A stretch of DNA of 64,000 nt, taken from the NCBI RefSeq assembly GCF_041146795.1, contig NC_135184.1:3063967-3127966 (forward strand). The letters are read 5' to 3'. The notes under the pieces are model-generated. The model did not search any database. It was not told where the DNA came from and saw nothing but the letters and a program-made list of their open reading frames with translations. Positions 12,020 through 23,879 of the stretch are shown one piece after another. The DNA comes from Maylandia zebra (taxonomy: Eukaryota > Chordata > Actinopteri > Cichliformes > Cichlidae). Positions within the stretch are counted from its first letter, which is position 1; the number at the start of each line of letters is the position of its first letter. A program made the position numbers and the translations under genes.

Positions 12020-13170
12020 AGGAGCTTAAATCATTTAAAGATGGTTTAAAACCGTTTAAAATTTAGTAAAAGTGTCAACTTAACATGCAGAAGAACACAG
12101 GAAGTGTTAAGAATGTCAAACATGGAGAGAAACTGTAACATCGGCGCAGTATTTAGAGCTGGAACACTGCCACCTTGTGGTTAAAGTTTTCATTAAATTT
12201 TTTACAGAAAATACCTTTAAATCTGCGCCAGGCTGCTCAGCGTGAACCGGTTAAAGATACATGTTGTTTTACATCTTTGTTTACAGCAGGTTAAATATTT
12301 AAACCGAGTAACCCGTGTTTTCTTTGGCTGCATCATTCCACGAAACCCCCCCAAACTCCCCAAACGGACATCTTTATGGTTGTTTTTCTCCTGAAACAAC
12401 ATCAGAAACTTTGGGACGTCCAAGAGAATTTAAATAAAGTTTGATTAAAGCCGTCAAACGCGTTTCATTAAATATTTTCTAGGTGCAGCTTTAGGTTTAA
12501 TAGAGGAGCAGATGCAGGATCTGGTGCTAAAACTAATAAAAAGTTTGCATGGAGTCGAGAGCGGCGCAGCCCCTTCTAGCAGTGACATTAGCCAGACTGT
12601 AATTACTGTCTGAAATTGAATGTGGTGGATTTGAGGCGGTCTGAGCTCTGGTGTTGGTGGCTTCAAAGGTTTGTGAGAGATTTTGGCGTATGAATGTTTT
12701 ATTTTTTGCTGCTTGATATTCATAGGTTCTTTTGAAGTTCAGTGAGCACGCTGAGTTTATTCTCCTGCAGTGATTACTGAGGTCGCCGCCTCCATCAGGA
12801 TCACAGGATTTAAAGTTTTCCACGTTTCAGTCATCAGATACTCTTTAGAGGCTTTGCTTTCATAGGGCTGCCGTGATACATTAGTGCTGTGCCTTATTTT
12901 GAAAATACACTTCCTGTGTATCTTACTACTTATGCTTGCTGAGAGAGTTTAATGCAGTAGATTATATTTGGATTCACTTCTTGCTTTTCTTTTTTCACGT
13001 TTGATTACAGCTCAGCTTCCATTTTTACAATAATCAGCCACACGATGAAAAACAGCTGCCTTTGTTCACTTTATTTCATTTTTCTATAAATAAAGTTCTT
13101 GTGAAACCTTGTTGCTTATTCTTTCCTTTGTTATTAAACCTTTATTCATACAGCGTCCACACACAGTTTG
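12020..13170. other. Intergenic, no gene seen
   Basis: Downstream flank of cavin4. A block around 12480-12680 has balanced composition and TAATTACTGTCTGAAATTG-like words that might be a conserved non-coding element; this is a weak impression. The open frames on the minus strand have no domain features. Confidence 0.4.
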
Positions 13171-13179
13171 ATCAAGTCA

Positions 13180-13310
13180 GAGCTCTAATTATGACCGAGA
13201 GACCAACATCCAGGGCTGAATAATGAAACCTGACTACAGCTGCAGTTCCTCTAATGTCCACTAGAAGCTGTCTCCAGCGATGACTCGGGCCCATTGACTC
13301 CCAACCTGAT
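13180..13310 (-). repeat. Copy of the GTGGAC/TTAGAGGAACTGCAG dispersed repeat
   Basis: CTGCAGTTCCTCTAATGTCC at 13241-13260 is the inverse of the words found at 14535-14556 and 30905-30930. These are three diverged copies of one interspersed family in this window. Confidence 0.5.
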
Positions 13311-14484
13311 ACAGAAAACGTTTGTTTACACCTGCACAGGTCTAACTCACCCAATTAGCTTTTATTTTGGCTTAAAGTCAGGACTGATACTTTGCACTTT
13401 TTTTATTTACAGGGTTTCTACAATGTCTCTGTACCCTATTCAGCCAGCTGTACGGTAAAACACTACATTTAAATATGTGACACTGTAACAGAATGATTGA
13501 ACAGAGTGATTTGTTCTGTCTCCACTTTGGGTCCCTTCCTTCTCAACAATCTATTAATCAGGTCATCTCGTTGAGACTGAAGACATCTTTTCAAGAGCGC
13601 CCTGAGAAGCATAAAGCATTTATAATCAGGCAAACAGTTTGTAATTAACTCAACAAGGACACATCAGTGAGTGAAAAAAGAAAAAGGTGTCAGGAAACAA
13701 TAATAAAGTTTTATGAACTCCACTGGGGGGGGGCATAAAGGACTCTAGTCTGCCCGAGTCTTCTAGCAGATTAAATACAGTCATATAAAACAGATGCAGG
13801 CCAGCAGGAGAACAGGTCGTCCTCTACGGTGTTAAAATCCATAAACTGGGAATGCTGTGTGACTTTGGGCTGTCACAGACAAAAGACGACCAGTGTCAAC
13901 AATCATTACGACATTTTTGGCTTCAGAATGATGGTGCTAGACCTCACAGCTCAAGTTTAGTTAGTTTAGCCATCAGGTTTCTCCTGGCTTCCATACTAGT
14001 GCTGCCAGGGTTTTATCAAAGTTTTCATTTCTACAGTTAGAACTGCGCGCATTTTAGACACAAAACCTTACATAAACATTAATCATTTCCCAGCAGTATG
14101 AGCCAGCGAGACAATAGATTGTTCCGTGGACCCCGGGAAGACCAGCTGCTGCACCGCTATAGCTAACGGAGATCCTGATAAACTGAACTTTCACTTTTAT
14201 CAGCTGCCACACAGACGTATTCAGGGTTCACTGTTCAGCAATGAACATCAAGAGATAAAGTTCTGTTGCACCTCCAGCACAGACATGCGCACACGTCCAC
14301 TTCAGCCACTCTGTTTAGCCGAGATGCTACACCTCCGCTAGCTTAAAAGGTAGGTGAGTTGTAAACAAATACGGCCTCTGTACTGTTGATATGAGGAGAG
14401 AAGACCAAAAATATTGTTTGCATCGGGTTGAATGTTAATTTTGTTCATTGTTAATTGTTAATTTCTGCTGTAAAATTGCTCATT

Positions 14485-14588
14485 TTTAAATAGAAGTCTA
14501 TGGGCAGTGACTCACCTTTAAAAGCAGCCTCTAGTGGACGTTAGAGGAACTGCAGTGTTGATTCATTTTTCAGCCCGATGTGGTGGGT
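14485..14588 (+). repeat. Copy of the GTGGAC/TTAGAGGAACTGCAG dispersed repeat
   Basis: It contains AGAAGTCTATGGGCAGTGAC, then CTCTAGTGGACGTTAGAGGA and ACTGCAG. It directly abuts the left target-site copy of the foldback element, suggesting that element inserted into or beside this older repeat. Confidence 0.5.
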
Positions 14589-16036
14589 CCACTTCTATGG
14601 GCTCAAAATGTGGTCATAAATATTTTGTACTTGTAAAAAAGATTTGTATGTGTAAAAAAGATTTGTATATGTAAAAAAGATTTGTATGTGTAAAAAAGAT
14701 TTGTGTGTGCGTAAAAAAGATTTGTATGTGTAAAAAAGATTTGTGTGTGTGTAAAAAAGATTTGTGTGTGCGTAAAAAAGATTTGTATGTGTAAAAAAGA
14801 TTTGTGTGTGCGTAAAAAAGATTTGTGTGTGCGTAAAAAAGATTTGTATGTGTAAAAAAGATTTGTGTGTGTGTAAAAAAGATTTGTGTGTGGACTTAGA
14901 AAAAAAACCCCTGCAAGTTACACTTACGGATTTTGACCCTATTTTTCTTCCTTTCATCTGATTGGTCAATGTCATGTCAATCACAAATGTAACAATCCAA
15001 TCAGAGAACAGATGGGTTTGGCTGTCGAGGGGCGCTTTTTTTGAACTGCAGGTCTTTGAAGGGAATAAATGCCCTTTTACATGCCAACCCAGCGTTTTCC
15101 TTCATCACCACGAAGGAAAACAGTCTGTGGTCGTCCGAGTTTGGTGATTTTTGTGTCACAGGTCTACATGTTTAATACAGGGACTTCCACAGCCTTTTCA
15201 ACAGCGCTGCGGACCGCGGGGTGGGGGCGGGCAGTGTTTTGGAAATGACAATCTTAATTACAAAGCTTTCTTCGTCATGAATTAGCATACATGTTTTTAT
15301 TGAACATTTGAAGAACCAGCAAAAAAACAAACTCTTGTAGAGGACATAAAGTCAGAGATAGAAACGACAAGGAGCAGGTGCATCTAGTGCAGGTAGAGCT
15401 GCTGCAAAAACCCACAGAGCCCAGCAGCCAGCGTAACAAATTCTGGATCCTTTGCTTTTAGTTAGCAGTTAGCATTAGCAGCACATCCTGCGTCCGATGT
15501 GAAAGGACTTTTATGCTGCGCACTGTGACTCACAGCAATGGTCCCGGGTCAGCCCTGACTTTGTGTTAAACTAATCCTAAAGTAATAATGGTATTTCTAA
15601 CCACTGATATACCACAACTTTTTCCTTTCAACAGCTACTGAAAGTTAGGGGACCTAACTGCTATCGGATATTTATATAGCGATCCTCCAGCTTCAAACTG
15701 TATCACCCTTCAAGGACCTGCAGTTCAAAAAAGCGCCCCTCCGACAGCTAAACCCATCTGTTCTCTGATTGGATTGTTACATTTGTGATTGACATGACAT
15801 TGACCAATCAGATGAAAGGAAGAAAAATAGGGTCAAAATCCGTACTTGTAACTTGGGTTTTTTTTTTTCTAAGTCCACACACAAATCTTTTTTACGCACA
15901 CACAAATTCTTTTTACACATACAAATCTTTTTTACGCACACAAATCTTTTTTACACATACAAATCTTTTTTACACATACAAACCTTTTTTACAAGTACAA
16001 AATATTTATGACCACATTTTGAGCCCATACACTTCT
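14589..16036. mobile_element. Foldback-type DNA transposon with long inverted arms
   Basis: The left arm (14597-15063, 467 bp) and right arm (15706-16028, 323 bp) are inverted copies enclosing a 642-bp loop. The ends read ATGGGCTCAAAATGTGG and its complement CCACATTTTGAGCCCAT. The flanks CCACTTCT (14589-14596) and ACACTTCT (16029-16036) make a likely 8-bp target duplication with one mismatch. Each arm carries a TGTAAAAAAGATTTGTRTG minisatellite: 13 units on the left (about 14630-14890) and 6 on the right (about 15885-15990), which explains most of the arm-length difference. Farther in, both arms share a TCTGATTGG...CCAATCAGA sub-hairpin and a GGGGCGCTTTTTT / TGAACTGCAGG block. The loop encodes nothing recognisable. 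This looks like a non-autonomous foldback element; its superfamily is unassigned. Confidence 0.8.
14630..14890. repeat. Minisatellite in left foldback arm
   Basis: Thirteen tandem units of 18-21 bp with core GTAAAAAAGATTTGT followed by ATGT or GTGTGC variants. The variants interleave, as expected from unequal exchange. The inverse array in the right arm (15885-15990) has six units. The long minus-strand open frame through it (repeating HTHKSFLHT-like peptide) is an artefact of the repeat period. Confidence 0.9.
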
Positions 16037-17279
16037 CCGGCTCTTCCTTGTTTGTATTCATGTGAAAGCTTGAGATATTTTTCTTTAATTAAAAACTTAA
16101 ACTCAATTCAGAACTCCATTAACTCATCAGGTTAATGCAGGACAGCTCAGATCGATAAAATCACTGCTGAGCTCCATCGGTCCCTGTGGGCAGATTACAA
16201 TTCATATTGCTGTAATTAGATTTCTGACTTTCATCAGGTTTCACTCTTTGACGCTCATATTTTTACAGATGTATGATTTTGTCAGTAACATCTGTTTAAC
16301 AGAAGCTCTGATCATCCCTCCTCTCTGATCGCAACTGTCTGTGGCTCAAATTAAATTACTGCCGGGACGTCAGCACCGGTAAAACAAGATTGCTCAACCG
16401 AGTCAGCAGAGTCCCGCCGAGTCACCCCTCGGCTGCCGCCGCCGGCCTCCAAATGAAACGCCAATCACCACGCTTCGCTCCAGAGGGGATTTACAGTGCG
16501 ACTCGTCTCTGCATGGCCAGAGACCGCTGCAGTTTGTCAAGTATGAATTTATTACATTTATTACAAACCCCGGGGCTCTTATTTCCTAAAAGAGTCCAAT
16601 CAAACTGACCGGCTGCAACACAAACCCTGTAAAGATGAAGGACGATCAAAGAGGCTCTGGATAATACAATTATCTGTAGAGTGCATCCCGGTCAGAGCTT
16701 TATTTTGAAAGGAAAACATTGTTATTTCATCTGTCACACGCCGACTGAAATATGTTTTGTTCAGCTGAGGAACTTCGAGGCTCTTGGAACAAACCAATTT
16801 GTGAACAAAGACAAAATTAGAGGCCGAGGCAAACGGTGAGCCTGCAGGCAGCAGCTGATACCTGAAAACTCCAGGATCAGGGAGAACGTTTGCAAAGCCG
16901 GTCAGTCCCCACAGTCCGACAGCACGAAGAAAAACGTTTACAACCTGATACAAAAAAGTTTTGCTGATTTAAATCTTCATAACAAAAAAGTCTGATATAA
17001 GTGGTGAAGTTTTAGAAGTTACACAGAGACCCTCGCCGGCAGTCACAAATGCAAACAGACGAAAGGAGTCTTCTCAGCTCCGCCTCAGAGAGAGCGATGA
17101 TCTCGGACATCCGGAGGGAGCACGGAGGCAAATCCCCGAGTCAGCTGAGGCAGTTCGGGCACATTATTGGGATTTCTCCTGTGCGCCTCCTACCTACGTC
17201 CAACTACCTGCTGGAGAGATTATCCGGTCGTTAAGTGATGACGTGAGTGAATCCTACTTCCGGGCCTAAAGTAGTCTGC
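16037..17279. other. Intergenic unique sequence
   Basis: No gene was recognised. The block 16140-16390 has clustered AT-core words (for example CTGTAATTAGATTTC) in otherwise balanced sequence and might be a conserved non-coding element. 16390-17230 is moderately GC-rich with short open frames lacking domain features. Confidence 0.4.
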
Positions 17280-18300
17280 GTTTAATATGGCTTTTGTGTT
17301 GTTAACATGTTTAATGTTTTGTATTTTCTTCTATTTAATCTCAAAAAGCTCCTAAAACAGTCAGTGATCACTGTTGACCTCCCTCGGCTTTTATTACCGC
17401 TAATCATTTATTTAAGCTCAGTTTTTAAAACCTTAGGATGTAACTACAGCCCAGCCCATGCAGCAGTATATGAATGACTAACCTCGTATTGTTGATGGAT
17501 TATCTCAGTTGTTCTCCTGGCTGAAGTTTGGTCCTTTTACAGCATCCTGCCATGCGATTACATTTGTTCCTGACCACCGAGAACACTCACGTTAACTTTT
17601 ATCGAGTGGAAAAAAAGTTAGCTTGTTTATATTATGCTAACATAGCTGTGTCGCTAGCGGTCACGTAGCACATCATTATATACCAGCTAGCCAAACTTCA
17701 GTAACCCTACAAACGTCACTGCTGTTTAGTTTTCTGTCTTCATTTATGCTGGAAGTGATAACAGAACTGTACGTTTTAATTTGTTTCCAAAACCCTGCAG
17801 TCAGGACATGCTATATTGTATTTAGATAGAAGCTAGCGAGCTAACTCCCTGCTAACTTCTAACTCCGTTAAATGTCATAAATTCCGTTTTCATGGATGCC
17901 TGGATGTTAAACTCAATTGTTACACCTGGTAGAGCAGAACGCTGATCATTTTATTAAAGATGAAAGACTTTAGACAGTTTTTCAACTCTCAGTAATGCCA
18001 CAGTGATCGTTTGATATATGGACCTGCAGCGGAGTTTAGGCCCAGACACGGCTAGTGACGTCAGACTTAACGACCGGATACTGAGGTTTCTCACGTGACG
18101 TCATGCACACATGCTCGCAAGTTGAAACAACCGCTGGTTGCTATGGAAACACATGTATTCTCCCGCTGGTTGGCAGTAGTTCCTGGAGGCTTCTCTCATT
18201 GGGTGAAATCAGATTTTAAGATTAACTGCTTTGGTTGTCACGGTTACTTTTGGTTTCTCATGTTTGTCTGCTAATACTTGCTAACTATTAGCCGACCAGT
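17280..18300 (+). repeat. Dispersed repeat, copy A
   Basis: The words CTACAAACGTCACTGCTGTT, TAGTTTTCTGTCTTCATTTA and TGCCTGGATGTTAAACTC (17708-17915) recur in diverged form at 50628-50790 (CTACAAACATCGCTGTTGTT, GGTTTTCTGTTTTTATTTA, CACCTGGATGTTAAACTTC). Both copies sit near GGTTGCTA/GGTTGCCA words. An interspersed family with no coding remnant visible. Confidence 0.45.
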
Positions 18301-19180
18301 CTGCAGGCCTAAGTTCAGCAGTGACTCACAGCTGGTTGGGGAATCCTGGTTTCCATCATCACCAGTGGCTGCTGAGTGGTCTGTGTGGGGCCTTTTTCAC
18401 CATATCCTGCACCAGTATTGTCACACGTCCAAGTTAATGTAACACAGTTAGTGGTTACGTTTCTGCAAAGCCTCAGCCTCTCGTCTGAACTGGGAGCTCC
18501 TATAAATGCCCGAGGAAGAACTGGAAGAATGCATCTGGGAAGAAGGACATCAGGAACACCCCGTATATCCTGCATCCATCAAAAAGCTGGCTCGATGAAA
18601 TTTCACTCATCATAAATGCTCTGTTACTGTCATTAACCACAATTAAGTCCCATTGTTTATCATCACTTTGTTAGCCAAGTCACCCTTTCACAACCTTTCC
18701 GTTTATATTTGTTGCGTTTGTTCCTTTTCTATGATCACATCTGTCGTCAAGGAAACGACACAGAGGTCACCAAAACACTGTAAATCTAACCTGTGATGGT
18801 TTGGAGTTGTAACAGCTGGTGGAGCTTTGATTAGCTGCCAGTGCTGCGTTACAGTGTTGAGTGGGTGAGTCTCAGTGTAAATGAGCTGCAGCGGCTCTGT
18901 CTAATTTCAGCGCTGCTGCTTTTCATAACCTTGGCAAACTTGGCAAGCGATGACTCCTCCACGTAGAAATCAGCCCACACCTGCGGAAACCCGCGCTTCG
19001 GCCACGCTTCACCTGCTACCAGGTTGTCACAGCAACCGTACCCATCAAAGTTTTGAGAGAAGTGGAGCAAAAACGGCGGTAATTAAAACGCTCGTCATCC
19101 CAGTGATGTGTGACTGTGTGTTTCTCTGCACCGTCTCTCCTCCCGCGCAGCTTCACCGATGCCAAAAACCATAATTTTGA
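18301..19180. other. Intergenic, no feature recognised
   Basis: Short open frames occur on both strands but none shows domain structure, splice consensus partners or codon bias. Confidence 0.5.
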
Positions 19181-19600
19181 TTTATTTCAGCGCTTCGGAG
19201 AGAAAGAGACGGAGACGCCACTCTGGAGCGATTGCGCTCGGCTCCATCTGTTTGTTATGCATTAGCTGAGCACAATTGAGCTCTTCAAGCAATCTGTTGA
19301 AGAGAAACGGCCTCGGGTGGAGTGCGGGGAAGGAAAAGAGGAGTTCCATTAACATGTTTTCATTTTCTCCTTCAGAGTGCGAACACTTCTTCCTCCTCTG
19401 AGCCAGAAACTCTTGAATAGGCTGCACTGGTTTTTCCTGAGGACTCTCTGAGATTGACTTGTCAAATGTGTTCTTTTGGCGCCGTAACATGCGTTCACAG
19501 GTAGGATTTACATTTTGTACGACGGGGGTGAAGTTGAAGAGCTGCGCCGGATTTAAGGCTCCCTTCTCTCTTTTATTTCGCTTCATGTTTCAGGTGAAAA
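19181..19600. other. Possible conserved non-coding block
   Basis: Balanced-composition unique sequence including CTGTTTGTTATGCATTAGCT and AATTGAGCTCTTCAAGCAAT. A 134-codon minus-strand frame spans it, but it is Lys/Arg- and Glu-rich with no recognised fold. The texture resembles vertebrate conserved non-coding elements; this was not tested. Confidence 0.25.
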
Positions 19601-20929
19601 GCTCTCAGGCTACGATGTAAAGTCTTACTTGAAATGTTCAGTCGCTAACGTTTCCCCTTTGTTCGCCGTGACAGCTACAAAGCCACAGACGAAGAGCAAC
19701 CGACTGACGAAGGCAGTGAAGAAAGGAAACTTTCTGCACCTTCAGCAAACACCAGCGCCAGAAAAAAACAGTTCTGTCTTTAATAAATTACGAGTATACA
19801 CTGAAAGTCTGCAACAGAAAGCTCGTATAGAGACAGAACAGGAGGAAGAGAGAAGTATTTAAGCCTCAGAGTGATGATAAAACCACATTAACTGCTCTGT
19901 TTTCACAGCATCGATTTGGCCTCGTCGCAGAAGCAGCAGGTGTTTAATCTGTCTGGATCCATATCTGAGAAATTATAAAGTGTCGCATTATGACTGCAGA
20001 GTGCTTATGTCCACACCGGCGGCTTTTCCACACTGTTTAAATACATTTACGGTGCGAAGGTGAGCATCCGAAATGTCACTGACGATCCCTCAGTGCACAA
20101 GAAAATCTGTAAAACAACTTCAGTAAATTAAAGTAAATGTCAGAGCTGACGTTTACTTTTTCACTTTGACTGTTTGGAGTTAACGGAGCTCCGAGTTCCC
20201 TCAGAGAACTGGTGTTATTAATGAAGCCTGTGGTTGTTTAAGCCGCAGTCACATCGGCCTGAGAGCGCTCGATGTCACGCTGCACCCCAGTTATTACAGT
20301 TTTGTATTTTCTAATTAGGTTTGATTTTTTTTTGTTTGACTTTTTGTTTTTGATTCGGTTTAGTTTCAGTTTGTCTCCAGAGCGTTTCACTTTAGTTTTT
20401 ACCTCTCGGCTGTGAAAGGCTGACAGGATGGCAACCGCCAAGTTTGTGAACGCGCTAACTCGTGAACTAGGTGACGTACGATTTTAAAATTCGTACCACA
20501 GCTGCATCTAGTAAAGTTTGAATCAGGTCAGTCTTTGAAAGTCCCCTTGCATTATTAGATTTATACTAGGAGCCTGAGGGTGGTTAGTTTGACTTTTTCT
20601 TAGTTCCAATATTAGTTTTAGTCTTTTTAACTAGTTTTAAATGGAGAGCAAACATCAAAGGCAAGATTTGGGAAACAAGTAACTTTTTGGAAACAGCTGA
20701 CTCACAGTTTTGTCAACATCAGAGTGATTCTTATTAAGCTAACAGATAATAAAACTACATTCATTTCCTTTATATTTTTAATGTTATTTTAGTTTGTTTT
20801 CCAGATTATTTCAGGCAGTTTTCATTGTTTTTAAAAGTCTATTTTTTATTTTCATTTTATTTAACTAAAAGGTTTTTTTTCACATTTAGGTTTTAGGTTT
20901 TAGTTTCGTATTATTTATAGTTATAGTTC
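19601..20929. other. Intergenic A/T-rich sequence
   Basis: No gene or mobile element was recognised. T-rich runs (20320-20400, 20780-20900) resemble decayed repeat sequence. Confidence 0.45.
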
Positions 20930-21020
20930 TATTATTATATTCTTTACCTTACAATATAAAGCACTTTGAGACAACTGTAGTATTGATTTGAGACATTACA
21001 AATAAAGTTGCTATAATAAA
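20930..21020 (+). mobile_element. L2-type LINE 3' tail
   Basis: TACCTTACAATATAAAGCAC followed by TTTGAGACAACTGTAGTATT and ACAAATAAAGTTG is a diverged form of the fish L2 tail seen inverted at 3375-3430. No other part of the element remains. Confidence 0.6.
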
Positions 21021-21631
21021 GGTGGCTATAATAACCTTGCTAGCGACTGACACGATCCTCCTGAACCCATTTCCCAGATTTCAGTGAAGGTGTCTGTGCC
21101 TCTGTGCCTGAGGCCTGAGTGTTCGAGTTAGCGTTGGCCAAGACAGTGATGAGACATGAAGTTTGAACTTATTTTGGATTTTCTCTAATCCACACGAGGT
21201 CACATACAGGATCAAATATGCATAAACACACTAATATTTAGTTAAATGCTCCTAAGCATTCTTAAAAAAGCAAACAGTAAGATAACCTCCTGGGTGTCAT
21301 TTTTCAAGTTAAGTTATAAAAGCATTAAAAAGTGTTTAATACATAAAACAAAATCAAATATTACTTTTTTAAAACCAGTTTAAATATCAGTAAAAATAAT
21401 CAATTGGAAAAACCTTACATTTAATAAAATATTAAAAATAGAAAACGTAAAAAACAGGGGGGACATGCTTTTTGTTGACATACTTAAAATAATATATATA
21501 CATACAGATTTTTTTTATCATTATTATAACCAGACTATTTCTGTTGTTCAGTTTTATATTTATGTTACATTCAGTAATGTATCAGATTTGTAGCTTTCTC
21601 AGGTTAATATTGGCATCACTTGGCTTCCATA
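21021..21631. other. Intergenic A/T-rich sequence
   Basis: Strongly A/T-rich and without recognised features; it ends at the TA dinucleotide (21630-21631) that precedes the Tc1-like element. Confidence 0.45.
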
Positions 21632-22041
21632 CAGGGAGTGCAGAATTATTAGGCAAGTTGTATTTTTGAGGAATAATTTTATTATTGAACAACAACCATG
21701 TTCTCAATGAACCCAAAAAACTCATTAATATCAAAGCTGAATGTTTTTGGAAGTAGTTTTTAGTTTGTTTTTAGTTTCAGCTATTTTAGGGGGATATCTG
21801 TGTGTGCAGGTGACTATTACTGTGCAGAATTATTAGGCAACTTAACAAAAAACAAATATATACCCATTTCAATTATTTATTTTTACCAGTGAAACCAATA
21901 TAACATCTCCACATTCACAAATATACATTTCTGACATTCAAAAACAAAACAAAAACAAATCAGCGACCAATATAGCCACCTTTCTTTGCAAGGACACTCA
22001 AAAGCCTGCCATCCATGGATTCTGTCAGTGTTTTGATCTGT
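21632..22041 (-). mobile_element. Truncated Tc1/mariner element end (IR/DR type)
   Basis: After a TA dinucleotide the element begins CAGGGAGTGCAGAATTATTA. The binding-site word GTGCAGAATTATTAGGCAA occurs at 21638-21656 and again at 21822-21840, about 185 bp inside; two direct repeats within one terminal repeat is the IR/DR layout of some Tc1-like elements. On the minus strand about 21956-22041 encodes the last residues of a transposase: QIKTLTESMDGRLLSVLAKK, then GGYIGR and a stop. The copy is cut off at 22041, where a TG microsatellite begins, so the rest of the transposase and the other end are missing. Confidence 0.85.
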
Positions 22042-22064
22042 GTGTGTGTGTGTGTGTGTGTGTG
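22041..22064. repeat. (TG)12 microsatellite
   Basis: Twelve uninterrupted TG dinucleotides at the broken edge of the Tc1-like copy. Confidence 0.95.
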
Positions 22065-23599
22065 AGCTAACAGCTCTAACTGTCAGTCAACATGATGGCT
22101 CATCAGCTGTGAGAAAGACGGCGTTTTCTTTACGAATCTGTCGTTTTTCAGATGTGACACCTTCCGTTAGGCAAATGAGCGGCGCCTCGATGGCGGAGGA
22201 TAGCTGTGAGTCAGCCTCACATCTGCTCACACAGCAGAGGCAATTACCAGCATCACACCGCCTCCTGCTGCTTCCCCGTTATCTCTGACCTTTGCTGACC
22301 TCTGTCAGCCAGCAGTCTGAACTACAGCTCATAACCACCAATCAGTTTTACAGCATGCAGCAGCTCCTCCAGCTGTTTCATGTTAATAAAAACTATACAT
22401 CTGTGCTTATTCTTTATCTTATAAATCACTCATATTTAGCAGGTCATTATTATACACTTATTATAAATGTATTAGTTTACCTTCACTTTATTCTTTAAAC
22501 TGCATTTATAGATGATTTTTATTTAATTTTAAGTGTTAAACACACTATTTGATCCTGTTCTATTTTATTTTAAGTCTACATTTTTTTAAACTATGTGAAC
22601 TAATTCATTTTTAATATTCTTAATATTTTGACATTCTTTACATTTATTTTGTTTGCATTTTATTGTGTGTTTTTTTTTACTTTTGAAAGGTCCGATAAAA
22701 GCTTTACTATTATTTATTATTACTTATCTGTTGAATTCTGACACGTTCTGCTTGACGAGATGGTTGAGATGGCACTTTTAGGTGAAAGTTAAAATATTAA
22801 AATGTTGGTACAATGGCACAATCATTCACTTGTTTACCTTCACATTTAATCAAGATTCATTTTCAGTTCTTTTAGGATTATTTCCGCTTTTTGGACAAAA
22901 ATCATGTGACCTTTATGTCTTTTAGTCACAAGAACTAGTAACACATAAAGTCATGTTTTTATTGATCAAAATCAGTCATGTTATCCTCAGCTGAACTCTG
23001 TAGTGTTAAAGATAGTTAATTGATTGCCTCCTTTAAAATAACTTTACCACCACCAGGGGGCAGATGTTTTCAGACTTTTGTTTCTGCTCCTTTTTTTTTT
23101 TTTTTGCATTCTTCTTCTTGGCCCAACCACATTTATATCCTCATAAGACCTTTTATTTTTATATTTGTTTGGGTTTTTCCTTTTGCAGCCTTTCATTGTC
23201 AGTCAGAGCGTGTGCTTAACGAATCTCCTAAATGTTACATTTGCTCACTGCGCCATCTTGTGGTATAAATTGGTATCACATGAACGTGCAGCCTGGTGCT
23301 TGTTTGATTTAAGTCAGTACCTAAGCTTGTAAAACGCTAAAGTACTGACTTCCAGTTCAAGTATATAACAATGTTTTTGTCTTTTTAATGTGCTACAGTG
23401 ACACAAAAACTATTCAGCCTCTCCGGCTTTTTATCAGCACTGTTAACGTGTATCATGTCTTTAGGTTTTAAACACTGACAGTGTGAATACAGCCCACCGT
23501 CTCCCAGACACCAAATATCCAAACACTTCCACAGGACATCTAAGCCCTCAGATCAGGATTTTACATAGTGAGTGATCCTAAGCCACCCAGCAGTTAACT
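22065..23599. other. Intergenic, no gene seen
   Basis: The sequence becomes strongly A/T-rich from 22380 to 23270. A poly-T run lies at about 23090-23105. No RNA gene or coding domain was recognised. Confidence 0.5.
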
Positions 23600-23790
23600 G
23601 CAACATGCTCTGATGAGTCTCGATTTCTGCTGCTGCATTCAGATGGTGGAGTCAGAATTTGGTGCGAACAGCATGAAAGCATGGATCCATCCTGCCTTGT
23701 ATCGATGGTTCCAGCTGCTGGTGGTATGAAGGTGAGGAGCACACGGTTAAACACCACAGGCTGGTTCCAGCTGCTCAAACTGATGAGTGT
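23600..23790 (+). mobile_element. Tc1-like transposase fragment
   Basis: Translation on the plus strand gives a TDESNFLL-like segment (SDESRFLLLHSDGG), then CEQHESMDPSCL and VPAAGGMKV, matching the central region of Tc1-family transposases around the second catalytic Asp. Stops and frame breaks follow. A related fragment lies at 37570-37780 (both carry CATGAAAGCATGGATCCATC). Confidence 0.65.
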
Positions 23791-23879
23791 CTCATCATAG
23801 GTGTGCAGCAGCTGTGTGACGCTGTCATGTCAACATGGTTATAGAGTGGTGGATTCTCTATTTTTAGTTACTTCCTGTT

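Noticed and set aside
14630-14890. Regularly repeated units suggestive of a CRISPR-like array
   Set aside because: Units are contiguous with no unique spacers, in a vertebrate genome, and mirrored in the opposite arm of a transposon.
14595-14984. A 129-codon minus-strand frame with a repeating His/Phe/Thr-rich peptide
   Set aside because: It follows exactly the 18-21 bp minisatellite of the foldback arm; the periodic peptide is a by-product of the repeat.
19182-19586. A 134-codon minus-strand frame
   Set aside because: No domain, no splice context; the region fits a non-coding element better.
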